Assembly: GCA_036936605.1 (NCBI GenBank)
Contig: JAUPFV010000004.1
Coordinates: forward strand, 65,124,352 to 65,188,351
DNA: 64,000 nt
DNA from: Limnanthes douglasii subsp. nivea
Taxonomy: Eukaryota; Streptophyta; Magnoliopsida; Brassicales; Limnanthaceae
Direction of reading: 5' to 3'
Part shown: positions 1-9,834 of the stretch, piece after piece
How positions within the stretch are numbered: the first letter of the stretch is position 1
Layout: each line of letters begins with the position of its first letter
Notes under the pieces: generated by a model
Databases searched by the model: none
The model's input: the letters and a program-made list of their open reading frames with translations, nothing else
Told to the model about the DNA's origin: nothing
Position numbers and translations under genes: made by a program

Positions 1-1323
1 GGTATCATAAACTAGTTTCAGACTCATGTACCATTCGATTCGGACATTAAATCAGGTTGTAATCGAACTAAAAATGCAAAACTTTGTATGTTTTTTCTCC
101 ATGACAATAGCGTAGAAAAGTAGACAATTTGCAAAACACTATATATATACACACACACGTTACAAACACATTATAATTAACTTTGTTAGTGTTTTGCAAG
201 CAAAGTGTTAGACATGTTTCGTAAATCAAGTTTGTCAAGGTTTCATAAGATACAAAAGCGTTTGTGAAATATAATGTGATTTAGTTGCGAAACATAACGT
301 ATTTGAATTACGAAAAAAAACTAATACATGTTTTCCAAAACATAGTATATTGTAAAACATGACAGACGTATATTGCAAAATATCATGTTGTGAAAAATAA
401 TATATATGTACTTTGTGTGTTAAATTTGTAAAGCATATGAATATTTATACGTACAAAATTTTGCTATGAGATATGCTAAACTTGTAAATATATTCTAACG
501 ATATGTAATTTTTTATTTTATTTATGTCGTATGAGAGAAGCATACATTTATATGCTCATGATACAGACTTGAGATTATGGAGTCTTGTACATCAAAAGCA
601 TGTACGACATCACTTGGATATAATTCGATATGAGAGGCTTATCAGTTTTTTAGCTAAATTTAGTGCAAACCCTACAATTATGTAGGTATTTGTAGATTGA
701 TGACTTTCGTAGAATAATACATTTATTTTATAATTTAGTGAAATAAACATCAAATTAGCTAATGTGCATGTAATTATCAGATTAAAGGTCACTAAAAATA
801 TCCTCAAAATGAAGCTTCATACTCGGGTTACTAAGATGTTGGGTCTAATGTACAATGAATCGTACAATAAGATTGGAAAATGCAAAAGTGTTGGAATGAG
901 TTTGAATTTTTGTATAGCAAAAGAGTAAAATTTTATTGATCGAAAGGGAATAAAACCATACAAATGAAAGTATCTAAATGTAAGAAATAACAAAGAATAG
1001 GCCTTTAAAAACAAAATTTTCAAAAGAAAATTTGAAGGGCACCAGAATTTGGTCTTCCCACCCAAATGAGAGCTTAGGCCAAAATGAAACAGATTCAGCT
1101 TATCAGGTATGAATTGAATGAATCTATCTTCTAATCCATCAAAGCCTCCGATTTTTTATCCAACGAAAAGTCTGTTGACGAAGCAGTAGAAGATTCGAGC
1201 AGATTGCAAAGCTCTGTTCTCTCCAACAAATATCTCCAGTTATCATCATTTTTAAGCTTTCTTCAGTTTCCAACCTGAAAAAGAAATCAAGCGCAAACAA
1301 ATACGAGAGAAACTAGGAGAATA
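1..1323. other. Gene-free AT-rich stretch
   Basis: I see no gene here. The DNA is AT-rich with a short TA/CA dinucleotide run near 140-160. The right part (about 1070-1323) may be the 3' untranslated end of the LINE that follows, but I found no poly(T) tract on this strand marking a poly(A) tail, nor a target-site duplication. Small open frames between 610 and 1065 resemble no known family. Confidence 0.6.
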
Positions 1324-1988
1324 TTAATTAGGATTAATGTAACCAAGGCCAAGACCTCCGAGGAACTTAATGGCCAGAAGGTTTGATGGGGCATTATAGT
1401 GATTGAAGCTTTGTTTTTGTTTGCATTTCAGAGTCCATTTCGCAAGCCAGTCTACGAATTGGTTCCGGAATCTTGAAATGTGCTTTATTATCATACTAGA
1501 GCTAATCAATTTTCTACATACTATAAGAAGAGAATTGATAAACCAGGCAACATATCTATTAGCTAGAAGATTGATTAAAAGCAACCTGTCTGATCCAAGC
1601 CTTCGACCAAAGCTCTGGACTCAGCAAGCAGAGAAGTGAGCTTACCAAAAATGATACCAGTACTTAGAATTATATCACAATCACAATTTCTGATTAGAAT
1701 ACCTCCGCTTGACTCTCTGTTATGAATGCAAGCTCCATCAATATTCATTTGTAATTTTCCATTTATAGGAGCGATCCACTTCAGGTATGAAGACTTTTTG
1801 TTTATGATTTCAGTAGATTTGTAGCCTAAGGAAGTTCCTGCAGTAAGAGACTTAGACCAATGTTTAGGATTAAGGTTATTCGACATGTCAATGCCCTTGA
1901 TAATATTTATGATCCAGTCTATTGTGTTCTTAACATTAGCTTGTTTTCCTTTGAATTTAGAGATGTTTATGTTTTTTAAATAACCCAA
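1324..1988 (-). pseudogene. LINE ORF2: C-terminal RNase H domain (frameshifted)
   Basis: Two overlapping frames together give an RNase H fold. The N-terminal frame (1988-1575) has MNIDGA (first catalytic Asp) and AESRAL (catalytic Glu). After a frameshift the second frame (1584-1324) has FRNQFVDWLAK, matching the last conserved RNase H block with its Asp. This domain would degrade RNA in the RNA:DNA hybrid during retrotransposition and is typical of plant L1 elements. It ends at a TAA at the left edge. The key acidic residues are present, so decay is by frameshift rather than loss of the active site. Confidence 0.8.
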
Positions 1989-2115
1989 CAGATGATCTGA
2001 GGGATCAGATGAGTTATATGAACTTTATTTTTTGAAAACCAGAACCAACATCTTATCACATGAGTTATAACCATAAATCTATTAATTTTATCTTAAACAA
2101 ACAACCAAAGTAATT

Positions 2116-2626
2116 CTATATTTGCCAGGAAAAATTATAGTTGACAAAGAGCTGATTTTTGCCTTCACAATTATTGCACAACTGGCATTTGAAGGCTATA
2201 TTGAGGTGTCTTTTCATTAATATTGAATCAATAGGGATAAGGTTTTTAATGAGTTTCCAACAGAGAAATGAAAAACTTTCTGGGAACGAATGAGCTCCAG
2301 ATTTTCTTGAAGATGCTGAATTGATAATGCTGGGTTCTAATGTTGTCCCAAGTAAGCTTTGTATTGAAATTTTTATCAATAGAGTATCTCCAAATCAGCA
2401 AGTCTTCTTTTTCAGAATTAACTTTAAAAGTATTAATGAGGTTGATTCTTTCATTAGATAGGAAGCTTTCCATAGCCTTGATATCCCAAGAACTATTTCT
2501 CCAGAATGTATTGACCTTAACATCCAGATACCAACTTGTGTTTTCATTGTTGTTGGAATTAGATATAGGAGGTAGATTGTGCCAAACATCACCCAAAAAT
2601 CCATCTCGCCTCTTCCAAAAATCCAC
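2116..2626 (-). pseudogene. LINE ORF2: region between RT and RNase H (zf-RVT-like)
   Basis: Minus-strand frames here contain WRYSIDKNFNTKLTWDNIR, then KIWSSFVPRKFFISLLETH, followed in another frame by KRHLNIAFKCQLCNNCEGK. This resembles the reverse-transcriptase-associated zinc-binding segment of plant LINEs, which has a WxxxxPxKxxxFxW block and then a Cys-rich CxxC block. The frame changes at least once near 2260-2380. The assignment rests on order between RT and RNase H and on the short motifs, so the domain name is moderately certain. Confidence 0.65.
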
Positions 2627-2942
2627 TCTAAGTTTCCTTATGCTTGATCTTTAATTCATGTTAATATTTTCCAAACTAAAGAACCAGGTTTAGTCACATT
2701 AGCTTTTAATGGATGGATATTTTTGCAATATATGTTGTGCATTATATTGGAAAAAATATGAGTTTTTTCTGAAAAGAAACGAAATCTTTTGTGAGATTTT
2801 TTTCTAAATATTATCTAGCTTTATGATGTTCAACCCTCCCTCCCCAAAAGGCTTACAAAGGGAGTTCCAAGAGGTCCAATGAATTGTATTTACAGTATAC
2901 TTGGATCTCCAAAGAAATTTGTTGAAGGTAGTTTCAAGATTC

Positions 2943-4067
2943 TTAATGATTTTGTTTTGGAAACATGTTGTTTTGCATCCAGTGATAGGTTATATGAAGC
3001 AATACGTGAGTTATCATAGACAATCTTTCTCTATAAGAAAGGTATTTATTGTCCCACTCGGTAATCTTGTCATTAAATTTATCAAGAATTGAGTTGAAGT
3101 TCTTTTCTTTGTTATTGTTGGAGAGAGTTATCCCCAGATAGTTAGTAGGAAGAAAATCAACAGAGAAGCCTGTTTGAACTTTCAGATTATTGATTCTACT
3201 TTGTTGAGTTCTAGAAGAGATAACCAACTTGGTCTTTTTCTTGTTGATTTATTGCCCATAGATCTTTTGATATTTGTCAAGAAACTTGTTAAGATTTCTA
3301 ATAGATGAAGGTAAGATATTAGTGAACACAAGTACATCATCAGTAAATGTTATATAAGATATAAGATATTAAGTTCTTGATGCAAATTTCACTTTTTTGT
3401 TTGTACTAAACAAGTTGAACATTCATCTGATAAGAACTTCTTCACCGATTATGAAAAGGCTTGGAGATATTGGATCTCTTTATCTTAATCCTCTTAGAAT
3501 ATAGAAGTAGTCAATGACTTTACCATTTATAAGCATAGAGATGTATACAATTCCAATCATCTTCTAAATTAGATTTATAAAATCAACTGAAAAACCAAAG
3601 GAAGATAACACTTTATATAAGAAAGCATGAGACATCATGTCGAATGCTTTAAACATGTCAAGCTGAATCATGATGTTTCCAGCTTTAGGTTTTCTGTTGA
3701 TATCATGAATGAGCTCTTTAGCTATCATGATGTTATCATGAATCAATCTCCCCTTAACAAATGCACTCTGAGGATTAGAGATAATACTAGGAATTTTTTT
3801 AGCTAATCTCTGGTTTATTAGATTAGATAAGACTCTGTTAAACATAGTGCAGAGACCAATAGCTCTATAATTGTTCCAAAATGTAGGATTTGTAGTTTTT
3901 GGAATTAAACAAATACCCATAGCAAATATACATGTTGGGATACAATTACCTTTTAGATAGAAATTGAGAGAATTATAGAGGTCTGTTTTGATGGTGCTCC
4001 AGCAAACTTTGAAGAAGTAAATATTAAAGCCATCAATACTAGGGGCACTATCATTCTTCACTTCCAA
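2943..4067 (-). pseudogene. LINE ORF2: reverse transcriptase domain
   Basis: The 4067-3564 frame has the L1-type RT blocks: DGFNIYFFKVCW, ICLIPKT, NNYRAIGLC, NPQSAFVKGR and then IQLDMFKAFD with the first catalytic Asp. A separate frame near 3350-3324 carries FTDDVLVF, the polymerase active-site box, with Thr where most LINEs have Ala (FADD). The 3227-2943 frame has NYLGITLS and KYLSYRERLSMI, the usual thumb region of plant L1 RTs. Several frameshifts and stops separate these blocks. The order and spacing are normal for the family. Confidence 0.85.
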
Positions 4068-4158
4068 ATTTCTTCTTCATTAGTTGGCTTGAGCAGGGAA
4101 TCATTATCTTCTTTTGATACCAGAGAAGGAATACTGTAAAAAAAGCTATCCTGCATCA

Positions 4159-4731
4159 TCATTGTTTCTTTATTACTGTCTTCATAGAGAGAGGTAGATA
4201 GAATGCTTTTGAAATAATTAACAGCGAATTTCCTAAATCTTCATGATTCTGAATCCAGGCAGTACCTTCCTTAATGATTTTGATTTCATTCCTTTTTCTC
4301 TTCTTAGAAACATAGGTATGATATAATTTAGAGTTTCCATCTCCATCCTTTAACCAGTTGTTGTAACATTTTTGTTTCCAAAATACTTCCTCATTTCTAA
4401 GAGCTTGGATATGCAAACTGTTAGCTTTTGAAAGATTTTTTTTAGATTCATGATTGTTATTGGTGTAGTGAAGAATTTAAATGTTTTTAACATTATCTTC
4501 AGTAGCTTTAACGTTGTCGAAAATGATGCCAAAGTGTTTGGTATTCTACTCTTTTAAACAAAGCTTTAATCTCTTTAGTTTGTACCAAAAAATGTGGTTG
4601 GCGTTGCTTTGAATAGGAAGATTCCATTCCTGATCCACAACACTAAAAAAACTATCATTATTTAACCACATATTCATAAACTTAAAACTTCTTTTAGTTG
4701 TTATAGAATTGAGAGTTAGAAGAGACAACAT
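4159..4731 (-). pseudogene. LINE ORF2: spacer between endonuclease and RT
   Basis: Frames here include FWKQKCYNNWLKDGDGNSKLYH, which matches the conserved linker of plant L1 ORF2 (WxxxGDxNTKFFH-like) between the endonuclease and RT domains. At least two frames are needed to cover it. It belongs to the same dead ORF2. Confidence 0.65.
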
Positions 4732-5188
4732 TGATTAATAGAGGAGCATGGTCATAACAAGTTCCGACCATGTGAAAAACCCGTGTTTCCTTGAAATTAT
4801 TCAACCATTTATCATTGATTAAAGCACGGTCAAGTCTTTTCCATTTAATGTTTCTGTTCCAGGTGTATTTTAAACCTCCATAACCAGTGTTTTCAAGATT
4901 GCAGGCCCTGGTGGTTTCATTAAAGTTGTCCATGTTGTTTTGACAGTCGGAAGTGCAGCCCAGCCGCTCATCGGAAGAGGTGATGACATTATAATCTCCA
5001 GCAGAGATCCAAGACTTATTTAAATCAAAAAAGGTCTTCAAGCTATCCCATAATTCCATTATTTGAAGCCTCTGACACTTAGCATAAATATAAGTAAAGT
5101 AGAAACTGTCTTCTAAACCAGGGTAATGAACGTCCATATGCAAACATTGATGAAGATCATAAATAATGTCTATCTTGATATCATACAT
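4694..5188 (-). pseudogene. LINE ORF2: apurinic-type endonuclease, C-terminal half
   Basis: This 164-codon open frame contains WISAGDYNVITSSDER (GDFN-type block of the exonuclease-endonuclease-phosphatase fold), then YTWNRN, RLDRALIND (R-L-D-R block) and DHAPLLI (SDHxPL-type catalytic box). These are the later motifs of the LINE endonuclease that nicks target DNA to prime reverse transcription. The N-terminal half, normally about 100 residues, should lie at about 5200-5400 but no clear frame remains there. Confidence 0.8.
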
Positions 5189-5989
5189 CCAAAAGATCCA
5201 TATCTTATTGGATATATTAGTTTTATACTCTTTAAAACTAAGTAACTTAGCAGTTTCCTCAAGCTTTTCTATCCAAAGGTTCTTGGATAACTAGTATTTT
5301 GATCCTTTCAATCTTAATCATAAATATCAGCCTTCTCATTGTTGGTTTGTTGTTTATTCCTCTGGCATTCCAGCTAATCATCCTTATCATTATCAGATGA
5401 AGATTTTTGAAGTCTGTTGTCCTCAGAACACTTAAGAGATTTGACTGCTAGTTTGCTTGTATTTTTTCCTCATTTTGCTGATTTTAGTTTTCTATTGATA
5501 ATGATGCTGAAGCTCTGTTCAGGTGAAGATCATTTCTTGGTTGGAGTGGTTGTACTGCTTCCAATGTTTTCTGGATCTGGTGTGGTTGTATTATCGTTGT
5601 CTTGTTGGCTGAACTGAGAACACCATTGTTCAAGCTTCTTTAAGACTTCAATGATTTCCATGCTATCTTTTTGAAGATTACTCTTTGTTAAACTCAATTG
5701 GTTGCTCCTCAACAATGTTTACCTTTTTTAGTTTTCAAGTAATCTGATCATAAAAGTTGTGACTTTGGATATTTTGTTCTTGAAATGAAGGATTTTTACT
5801 TTTATCTTTCTCAGATTCTTAGTCTTTTGGGTTACGATGGATTTGTTTTAATTTCTGTAAACTTTACATATAGTTTGGGTTGTTCTAGTATCAGAATTGC
5901 TTTGAATTTCCTTAGCTTGACTTCTGGTTTGTTGATCATCGTTTTCTGTCTCCTCTTTGGTTTCTTCAGTATCATTCTTTAGAAATTTC

Positions 5990-6850
5990 TTGCATTCTGA
6001 AACTTTGTGTCCTATATGAAATAATCATAGTATGAAGGGACATTTTTGTAGCTTATAGTGGCCCATCAACCATCATTCGAACCAAAACCAATCAACATAC
6101 CGTGCTTCAACTTTCTTGAAATATCAATCTCAATTTGGGCATAACAAAGATTTCCATGAGCTTTGTTTTTTCTTGCACTATAACTCTGTAAGTTGTTCCA
6201 AGAGTTGCAGCTAAATCATTAATAATTTTATATTCATATAAGAATTCCGGTAACTTTTCAAAACGAACCCAGATCAGAGCCATCGGATTTTCATATTTTT
6301 TGTTAAAATATGGGCTCCATCTTAATATTCTCATCACAAAGTCATCAAATCTCCAGACGATTCTTGACCAAATAGTACATATATCTTCTTTTAAATTAAA
6401 TTCTAAAAAATATGGTGAGAATACCAGATTTCATAACTGTAACTTCCTTGGAACTTTAAGGAATTCAATAAGCTATTTAAGGCCGATCTTTTTGGAACAC
6501 CATTGCTGAATTTCCCCATGAATATGGTTTTTGATTGTTGAAGTAGGTGATCCTTAACCTCATCAGAATATTGGACCGAAATGTGAGTCTCTGTTCCTTT
6601 ATCATTTCAGGCTTCAGATTAGTAACAAAGGAGGAAGTTCCGGGTTTTATCAAATCAACATAAGATTGTTTGGCTTGATGTTGAGATGATTCTCTTGTAA
6701 ATAGATTTGAATGAAGAACATGATATTCTTCAGTTGCTTTATACTGGATATTGTGAGGATCCATAGGAGGAACAAAGAGATTTATAGAAGAAAGCTCTGT
6801 AATAATGGAAACATAGCTAGATCTTCAATGGTGGTTTCTTGAAGCGTCAT
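5990..6850 (-). pseudogene. LINE ORF1: DUF4283-type RNA-binding protein (broken)
   Basis: A short frame from an ATG at 6850 (MTLQETTIEDLAM) is followed by a frame at 6764-6477 and by 6337-6107, which has the DUF4283 signature RILRWSPYFNKK, ALIWVRFEKLPEFLYE and LGTTYRV. Another frame continues with IEIDISRKL, the usual block before the CCHC knuckle. The knuckle itself is too damaged to call. In the family, ORF1 binds element RNA to form the retrotransposition particle. Stops and frameshifts make this copy a pseudogene. Confidence 0.75.
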
Positions 6851-7200
6851 CTTCCTCTCATGCCTATACATTTCTGATTTTGCCAAATATGATATAGAAA
6901 TCAACTCATATATATCGAAAAATCAACATGTATGTCAAATATAAGTATGCAGATCGTACGCATATGGTGTTCATATAACATCTCATATTTATCATCCTCT
7001 CGGTAAAACTTTGAAGTACCTACCGAAGGCATGCGTGATTTTTTAGCTACATGGATCATCAACTATTTCCATATTTTTTTTGTTCTGTTATACGCACTGA
7101 TTATATGCATGAGATGCAATCCATATCAATGTGAGAGGTGACATACATAAATTCCTACTCTAGGTTGGAAGCCAAGTAAAATATTATATTGAGTCACGTG
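6851..7200. other. Short AT-rich gap between LINE and LTR
   Basis: No coding or repeat feature was recognised between the LINE 5' end and the first gypsy LTR. Confidence 0.5.
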
Positions 7201-7542
7201 TGATAAGGTCGGATTATTTTGACAATTCCCCTCACATATATCTGAAGGGTATACCAGTACCATGTCCAACCGAACAGAATAAATTAGTGGAATGTGACTC
7301 AACTAGTTGCTGGTCATTTCATCTCTTGGGCTAATGAGTTTTTAAACTTAACCCAAGCCCATAATCTGACCTAAAAGGCCCATGTGTGATTAATTAAGTA
7401 TAAATACCCTAACTACTTTCATTAATGAGGGTGATCATAATTTACTGCTACTACACACCTTAATTATCTCTTTACATGTTACCTTAAACATTAAATTCCA
7501 TTTTTTTCCAAAATTACCCTTTCATCAGAAATAATCCACACA
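7201..7542 (+). repeat. 5' LTR of Tat-type gypsy element D
   Basis: It starts TGATAAGGTCGG and ends near CCACACA. Read on this strand it aligns with the reverse complement of the element C LTRs, sharing blocks such as CAAGCCCAT, AGGCCCA, a TATAAATACCCT core near 7400 and ATGAGGGTGAT. The right end is uncertain by a few bases. The 3' LTR partner is not in the window. Confidence 0.75.
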
Positions 7543-7546
7543 AAAA

Positions 7547-7565
7547 TGGTAACCACAATGGGAGG
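7547..7565 (+). promoter_or_regulatory. Primer binding site of element D
   Basis: TGGTAACCACAATGGGAGG lies about 4 bases inside the LTR and aligns with TGGCGACCACAGTGGGAGC of element B. It starts with TGG, as expected for pairing with the CCA end of a tRNA. The TGGCGAC... type is, from memory, that of Tat/Ogre elements (tRNA-Arg-like). Confidence 0.7.
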
Positions 7566-7614
7566 CGACGGTGCCTGAATTTCAGATTCAAAACCAACAA
7601 ACAAAGCAGTTCAA

Positions 7615-9020
7615 ATGGATCCGATTGCACAGAATATTCCACCTCTTGAGGTGGAAGTAACAAAAGAAAATAATGAATACATGGTTGAGGATCGCGATTC
7701 GTTGAGAGCCGAGATTGAGGTTTTGAGAACGATGAAACAGACAGAGAAATGAATTAAAGAAAAATCTGGTGAGTCGGTGTTCCACAATACTAAAAATCCT
7801 GGTGAGAACAAACAGTCCGTAAAGACTCATCTCAACTCCAAGAAAACGCATCGATCTAAACACATAAAGAGCTCAACTTCGAATCCTCCAGCAGCTCCTC
7901 TAATGACGCAGAGCTTAAAGAGTTAGTCTCATCCAACATTAATGAAGGACAATCAAAAAAACAAAATGAGTCTTACTAAAAAACATTCAAGAAAAAGGGA
8001 CGGACATGGTAGGCTCAAGAAGTATCGTAGAAAATGAAGGGTTTAACTGATCAACATATTGACCGCTTGCTGATTGATCCCTTTGGTTTCCAATCCAAAC
8101 TAGGTATTTGCTACTTCAAATAAGGATACCGTGTTTAGTCGTAGCCAAAACTGCACACAATCGCCTCTGCAAAAATACTCTACGGACACCTTCCTAAAAG
8201 GTTTGAAAGATCCAAGATGGAAAAATATGATGGGAGCAAAGATCCGGACAACCATCTTGAGCAATTTAAAAACTTTATGATGAACTTTGGTGATGAAAAA
8301 AGATTGTTGTGTAGGGATTTCTCTCAATCTTCAAGGGGAGTGCCCTCAAATGGTATAATAGCCTCTCTTGGGGATCTATAAAAAACATTGACATATTTTG
8401 GGTTGCTTTCCGGAGGAAATTCGTTGGAAGCAATGATCTTAAAGGTAATTGGGATACCATCATCCACCGTGCTCAAGAGCCAAATGAGTCTCTAAAGGAA
8501 TACATCAACAGGTTTGTGAATACAAAGAACGGGTTAGCAGATTGCTTTGAACAAGTTGCGATTGCTTCCCTCAGGCAAGGTTTGAATCCGGGCAACTTGG
8601 TTGATTCAGTGACCCGAAAGAATTCCATGACTTTTTTTTGGGGGAGGGGGGTTATTAAATCTGGTGGGGAAATAAATCAATGTTGAAGACTAAAAAGTCA
8701 GAGTGCCTCGCCAGATTAGGTTCACCACTACAGCGTCAACACCTCAAGTTGCTAATCAGTCTGGTTACAGATCAAAGGAAAATGAACATGGATCTAACCG
8801 ATCAAGGCAGAATCAGTCCAACCAAAACCAAAACCAACAGGTTATAAACAAAAGGGGACCTTGGGTTCAACCTGAGTGGTTTGCTGAATTGGGAGAAAGC
8901 GTGGCTACAATATATGACAAAACTAAAAATGAAGTACACTTTAGAAAGCCAGCAGCGTTGCATTCTCCCGGAGAAAACCGGAGTACCCGTTTCTATAAGT
9001 ACCACAATGACATTGGGCAT
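7615..9020 (+). pseudogene. Gag of element D, frameshifted and interrupted
   Basis: It begins with an ATG 68 bases after the primer site. The first frame (EYMVEDRDSLRAEIEVL) matches the gag N-terminus of element B and stops after about 45 codons. Later frames show KYDGSKDPDNHLEQFKNF near 8220, LKEYINRFVNTKNGL near 8495 and GPWVQPEWFAELGESVATI near 8860, all gag blocks shared with B and C. At 9020 the zinc-knuckle block (KYHNDIGH) is cut in mid-motif by the LTR of element A. Gag would form the particle and bind RNA. There are at least three frame changes and no full reading frame. Confidence 0.8.
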
Positions 9021-9376
9021 TGGTTTGGTTTATTTTGGGTTGGGGGTAATTTTGTAAAGTGTTTTGTAAAGTATTTTGTTTATTAAGCGTTTGATGTATA
9101 AAATAGTGAGAGAATTGAGTAGCCTGGTTGTATTAAATGTTCATTACCCTCATTAATGAGAGTGGTTGGGGTAATTATACCCTTAATTAAGGATCCATGG
9201 ACTTACGGGTCGAATTATGAAACCGGGTCGAGTTTAAGGACCCATTAACTTTCTTAATTATATTAGCACATAACTTAGTCAAAAGTTGTTTAAGTGTTTT
9301 TACTTTTGTCCTGTTCGGATAATTTAGTGGCATGTTATTATCAAAATTTCCCTTGCTAAATATTCTGAACTCATCA
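9021..9376 (-). repeat. 3' LTR of element A
   Basis: It starts TGGTTTGGTTTATTTT and ends CTGAACTCATCA, aligning throughout with the 420-bp LTRs of element B but about 64 bp shorter. Five bases before it are GGCAT (9016-9020), the expected left copy of a target duplication. The right copy is lost with the truncated end. Confidence 0.8.
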
Positions 9377-9390
9377 GTAGCCCCTTTTTT
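9377..9390 (-). promoter_or_regulatory. Polypurine tract of element A
   Basis: On the minus strand AAAAAAGGGGCTAC abuts the 3' LTR, the position where plus-strand DNA synthesis is primed. The same 14 bases occur at the same place in element B (41011-41024). Confidence 0.75.
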
Positions 9391-9567
9391 AGTCCTTGCT
9401 AAATATCTTTGGGAGGACAAAAAAATCCACCAAGCGAGTAATGAATTTGTCCGATCTGCTTGTGCGGTCCGTACTAGGGAGTTTATTTTCATCATTAACC
9501 CAGTTCGAAGTCTGTCCGAACTGATTTATCTTTCTAGAATTCTAAGAGCTTTCTTCTTGGATTGTGG

Positions 9568-9747
9568 GACACGTGTCAATATCTGGTTCGACCTACCAGC
9601 CGTTATTCTTCCTAGATCAGCGCACCACTAAGTCTAGAAGTTACCTAGGCATTTAATCCTTCACACATTTTTGTCGTCTTTAATCATTGCCAAACCCTCT
9701 TCAACTTCTCCTAGGTAACAAATACTTTTTTCAACTGTTATATAAAT
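9568..9747 (+). promoter_or_regulatory. Candidate aORF promoter, element A: G-box and TATA
   Basis: A perfect 10-base palindrome GACACGTGTC containing the plant G-box CACGTG lies at 9568-9577, and TATAAAT at 9741-9747. The aORF ATG follows 94 bases after the TATA box. Element B has the same palindrome 166 bases before its own TATA box, and element C keeps CACGTG. The placement between the LTR and the antisense gene, outside the LTR, suggests a private promoter. The function is inferred. Confidence 0.6.
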
Positions 9748-9834
9748 CCTTCTTCACTATTTCTTGTCTTCATTACTCAAAGAATTTCTAGAGAGATTTC
9801 ACTCTTACCTTCAAACTTTTTATTGAAGAGTTTT

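Larger units (their letters stand above)
1324..6850 (-). mobile_element. Decayed L1-type LINE (non-LTR retrotransposon)
   Basis: Read on the minus strand, the order is ORF1 nucleic-acid-binding protein (6850 to about 5990), endonuclease C-terminal half (5188-4694), reverse transcriptase (about 4067-2943), a post-RT zinc-finger-like region (2626-2246) and RNase H (1988-1324). This is the standard order of plant L1-clade LINEs carrying RNase H. Every domain is interrupted by frameshifts or stops, so the copy is dead. The endonuclease N-terminus is not recognisable. The ends are uncertain: the left limit is the RNase H stop codon and the right limit is the probable ORF1 start, with no target-site duplication identified. 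Confidence 0.85.
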
